From: Pseudomonadota bacterium
GTDB taxonomy: Bacteria > Pseudomonadota > Alphaproteobacteria > Rhizobiales > Hyphomicrobiaceae
Assembly: GCA_023428365.1 (NCBI GenBank)
Contig: JAEYYQ010000135.1
Coordinates: 1 to 7,263 of the forward strand
Direction of reading: 5' to 3'
Length of the DNA stretch: 7,263 nt
Shown in pieces: positions 6,239 through 7,263 of this stretch (positions are counted from its first letter, which is position 1; each line of letters begins with the position of its first letter). The notes beneath the pieces were generated by a model. The model was not told the origin of the DNA and ran no database searches. It was given only the letters and a program-made list of their open reading frames with translations. Made by a program: the position numbers and the translations under genes.

Positions 6239-7263
6239 ATGAGCACGCCACAAACCTCCAAAGAGCTTTCACCGTCGATCGACGAATTTGCAGCGATGCT
6301 GAACGAGACACTGTCGGCCGATGATGCCTATGAGGGCAGCGTCGTTCGCGGCAAGGTCGTCTCGATCGAGAAAGATATGGCGGTGATCGACGTCGGCCTG
6401 AAGATGGAAGGTCGCGTCGCGCTGAAGGAGTTTACGGCCCCCGGTCGCCAGTCGGAGATCAAGGTTGGTGACGAGGTCGAAGTTTATCTGGAGCGCATCG
6501 AGAACGCGCTCGGTGAAGCGGTCCTCAGCCGCGACAAGGCTCGCCGCGAAGAGAGCTGGACCCGTCTTGAGAAGCAGTTCGAGAAGGGCGAGAAGGTCAC
6601 CGGCGTGATCTTCAACAAGGTCAAGGGCGGCTTCACGGTCGATCTCGACGGCGCCGTGGCGTTCCTGCCGGGCAGCCAGGTGGACATCCGTCCGGTGCGC
6701 GACATCGGCCCGCTGATGCACCAGGATCTGCCGTTCCAGATCCTCAAGATGGATCGCCGCCGCGGCAACATCGTCGTCTCGCGCCGCTCGGTGCTGGAAG
6801 AGACACGCGCGGAACAGCGTGCGGACATCGTCGCGCGTCTCGGCGAGGGCCAGGTCATCGAAGGTCTGGTCAAGAACATCACCGATTATGGTGCGTTCAT
6901 CGACCTCGGCGGCATCGACGGCCTGCTGCACGTCACCGATATGGCGTGGCGCCGCGTGAATCATCCCTCCGAGATCGTCAACGTCGGCGACAACGTGAAG
7001 GTGCAGATCATCCGCATCAACCCGGAGACGCAGCGTATCAGCCTCGGCATCAAGCAGCTGCAGTCTGATCCGTGGCAGGGCATCGAGGCGAAGTACCCGA
7101 TCGGTGCCAAGTTTACCGGCACCGTGACGAACATCGCTGACTACGGCGCGTTCGTGGAGCTGGAACCGGGCGTCGAAGGCCTGATCCACGTCTCCGAGAT
7201 GAGCTGGACCAAGAAGAACGTTCACCCTGGCAAGATCGTGTCCACGAGCCAGCAGGTGGAAGT
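6239..7263 (+). CDS. rpsA: 30S ribosomal protein S1 (bS1), C-terminus outside window
   Basis: The frame opens at ATG 6239 (AAGGA at 6228-6232, 6-nt spacing) and is still open at the window end, giving 341 codons plus two bases of an S1 protein that is normally about 560-570 residues long. bS1 binds mRNA leaders and brings them to the 30S subunit during initiation. OB-fold S1 domains are visible in order: domain 1 about 31-97 (EGSVVRGKVVSIEKDMAVID), domain 2 about 116-182 (GEKVTGVIFNKVKGGFTVDL), domain 3 about 203-272 (GQVIEGLVKNITDYGAFIDL) and the start of domain 4 from about 288 (GAKFTGTVTNIADYGAFVEL, then HVSEMSW). Domains 1 and 2 are the divergent ribosome-docking type; 3 and 4 carry the classic DYGAF RNA-binding strand. 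The acidic N-terminal segment (about 15-30) matches rhizobial S1. It follows cmk after a long leader. Confidence 0.97.
   Translation, partial: MSTPQTSKELSPSIDEFAAMLNETLSADDAYEGSVVRGKVVSIEKDMAVIDVGLKMEGRVALKEFTAPGRQSEIKVGDEVEVYLERIENALGEAVLSRDKARREESWTRLEKQFEKGEKVTGVIFNKVKGGFTVDLDGAVAFLPGSQVDIRPVRDIGPLMHQDLPFQILKMDRRRGNIVVSRRSVLEETRAEQRADIVARLGEGQVIEGLVKNITDYGAFIDLGGIDGLLHVTDMAWRRVNHPSEIVNVGDNVKVQIIRINPETQRISLGIKQLQSDPWQGIEAKYPIGAKFTGTVTNIADYGAFVELEPGVEGLIHVSEMSWTKKNVHPGKIVSTSQQVE

Noticed and set aside
6269..7225. 318-codon minus-strand ORF
   Set aside because: It is antisense to rpsA, whose S1 domains are clear on the plus strand.

Overview
This window looks like a core-chromosome segment of an alphaproteobacterium, most likely Hyphomicrobiales and close to the Bradyrhizobium/Afipia/Rhodopseudomonas group (Nitrobacteraceae). 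The reasons are the high GC content, the strong similarity of AdhC and the class II AroA to what I know of rhizobial proteins, the FYDLN-type (TIGR02300) acidic protein divergent from aroA, and the aroA-cmk-rpsA gene order. The assignment comes from recognition, not from a search.

Left part (1-2107). The 3' end of a small DUF2541-like secreted-type protein gene is followed by a clear stem-loop terminator. Next come a small exported PepSY-domain protein (400-651) and the glutathione-dependent formaldehyde dehydrogenase gene adhC (803-1930, GTG start). adhC has a perfect 8-bp dyad in its leader. It converges on a minus-strand HAD-superfamily hydrolase (2105-2818). The gap between them holds two hairpins, one a perfect 14-bp inverted repeat.

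Middle part (2819-4049). A gene-poor stretch contains one weak candidate small ORF (3068-3226) with a good Shine-Dalgarno. It is followed on the minus strand by tRNA-Ala(GGC) with encoded CCA, and then by the TIGR02300/FYDLN protein (start corrected to 3877). That gene and aroA are head to head across about 170 bp, with back-to-back TTGACA elements.

Right part (4050-7263). aroA (EPSP synthase, class II by its motifs), cmk (CMP kinase) and the first 341 codons of rpsA (ribosomal protein bS1, S1 domains 1-3 and most of 4) run in one direction. aroA and cmk are only 42 bp apart and probably co-transcribed. rpsA has its own 197-nt leader that may carry regulation.

Nothing here looks like a mobile element, CRISPR array, phage or defence system. 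The window is mostly housekeeping. The observations worth a second look are small: several strong inverted repeats, a HAD enzyme with an atypical motif IV, an EPSPS with Gly where the CP4 enzyme has Ala, the rpsA leader, and a possible unannotated small protein.
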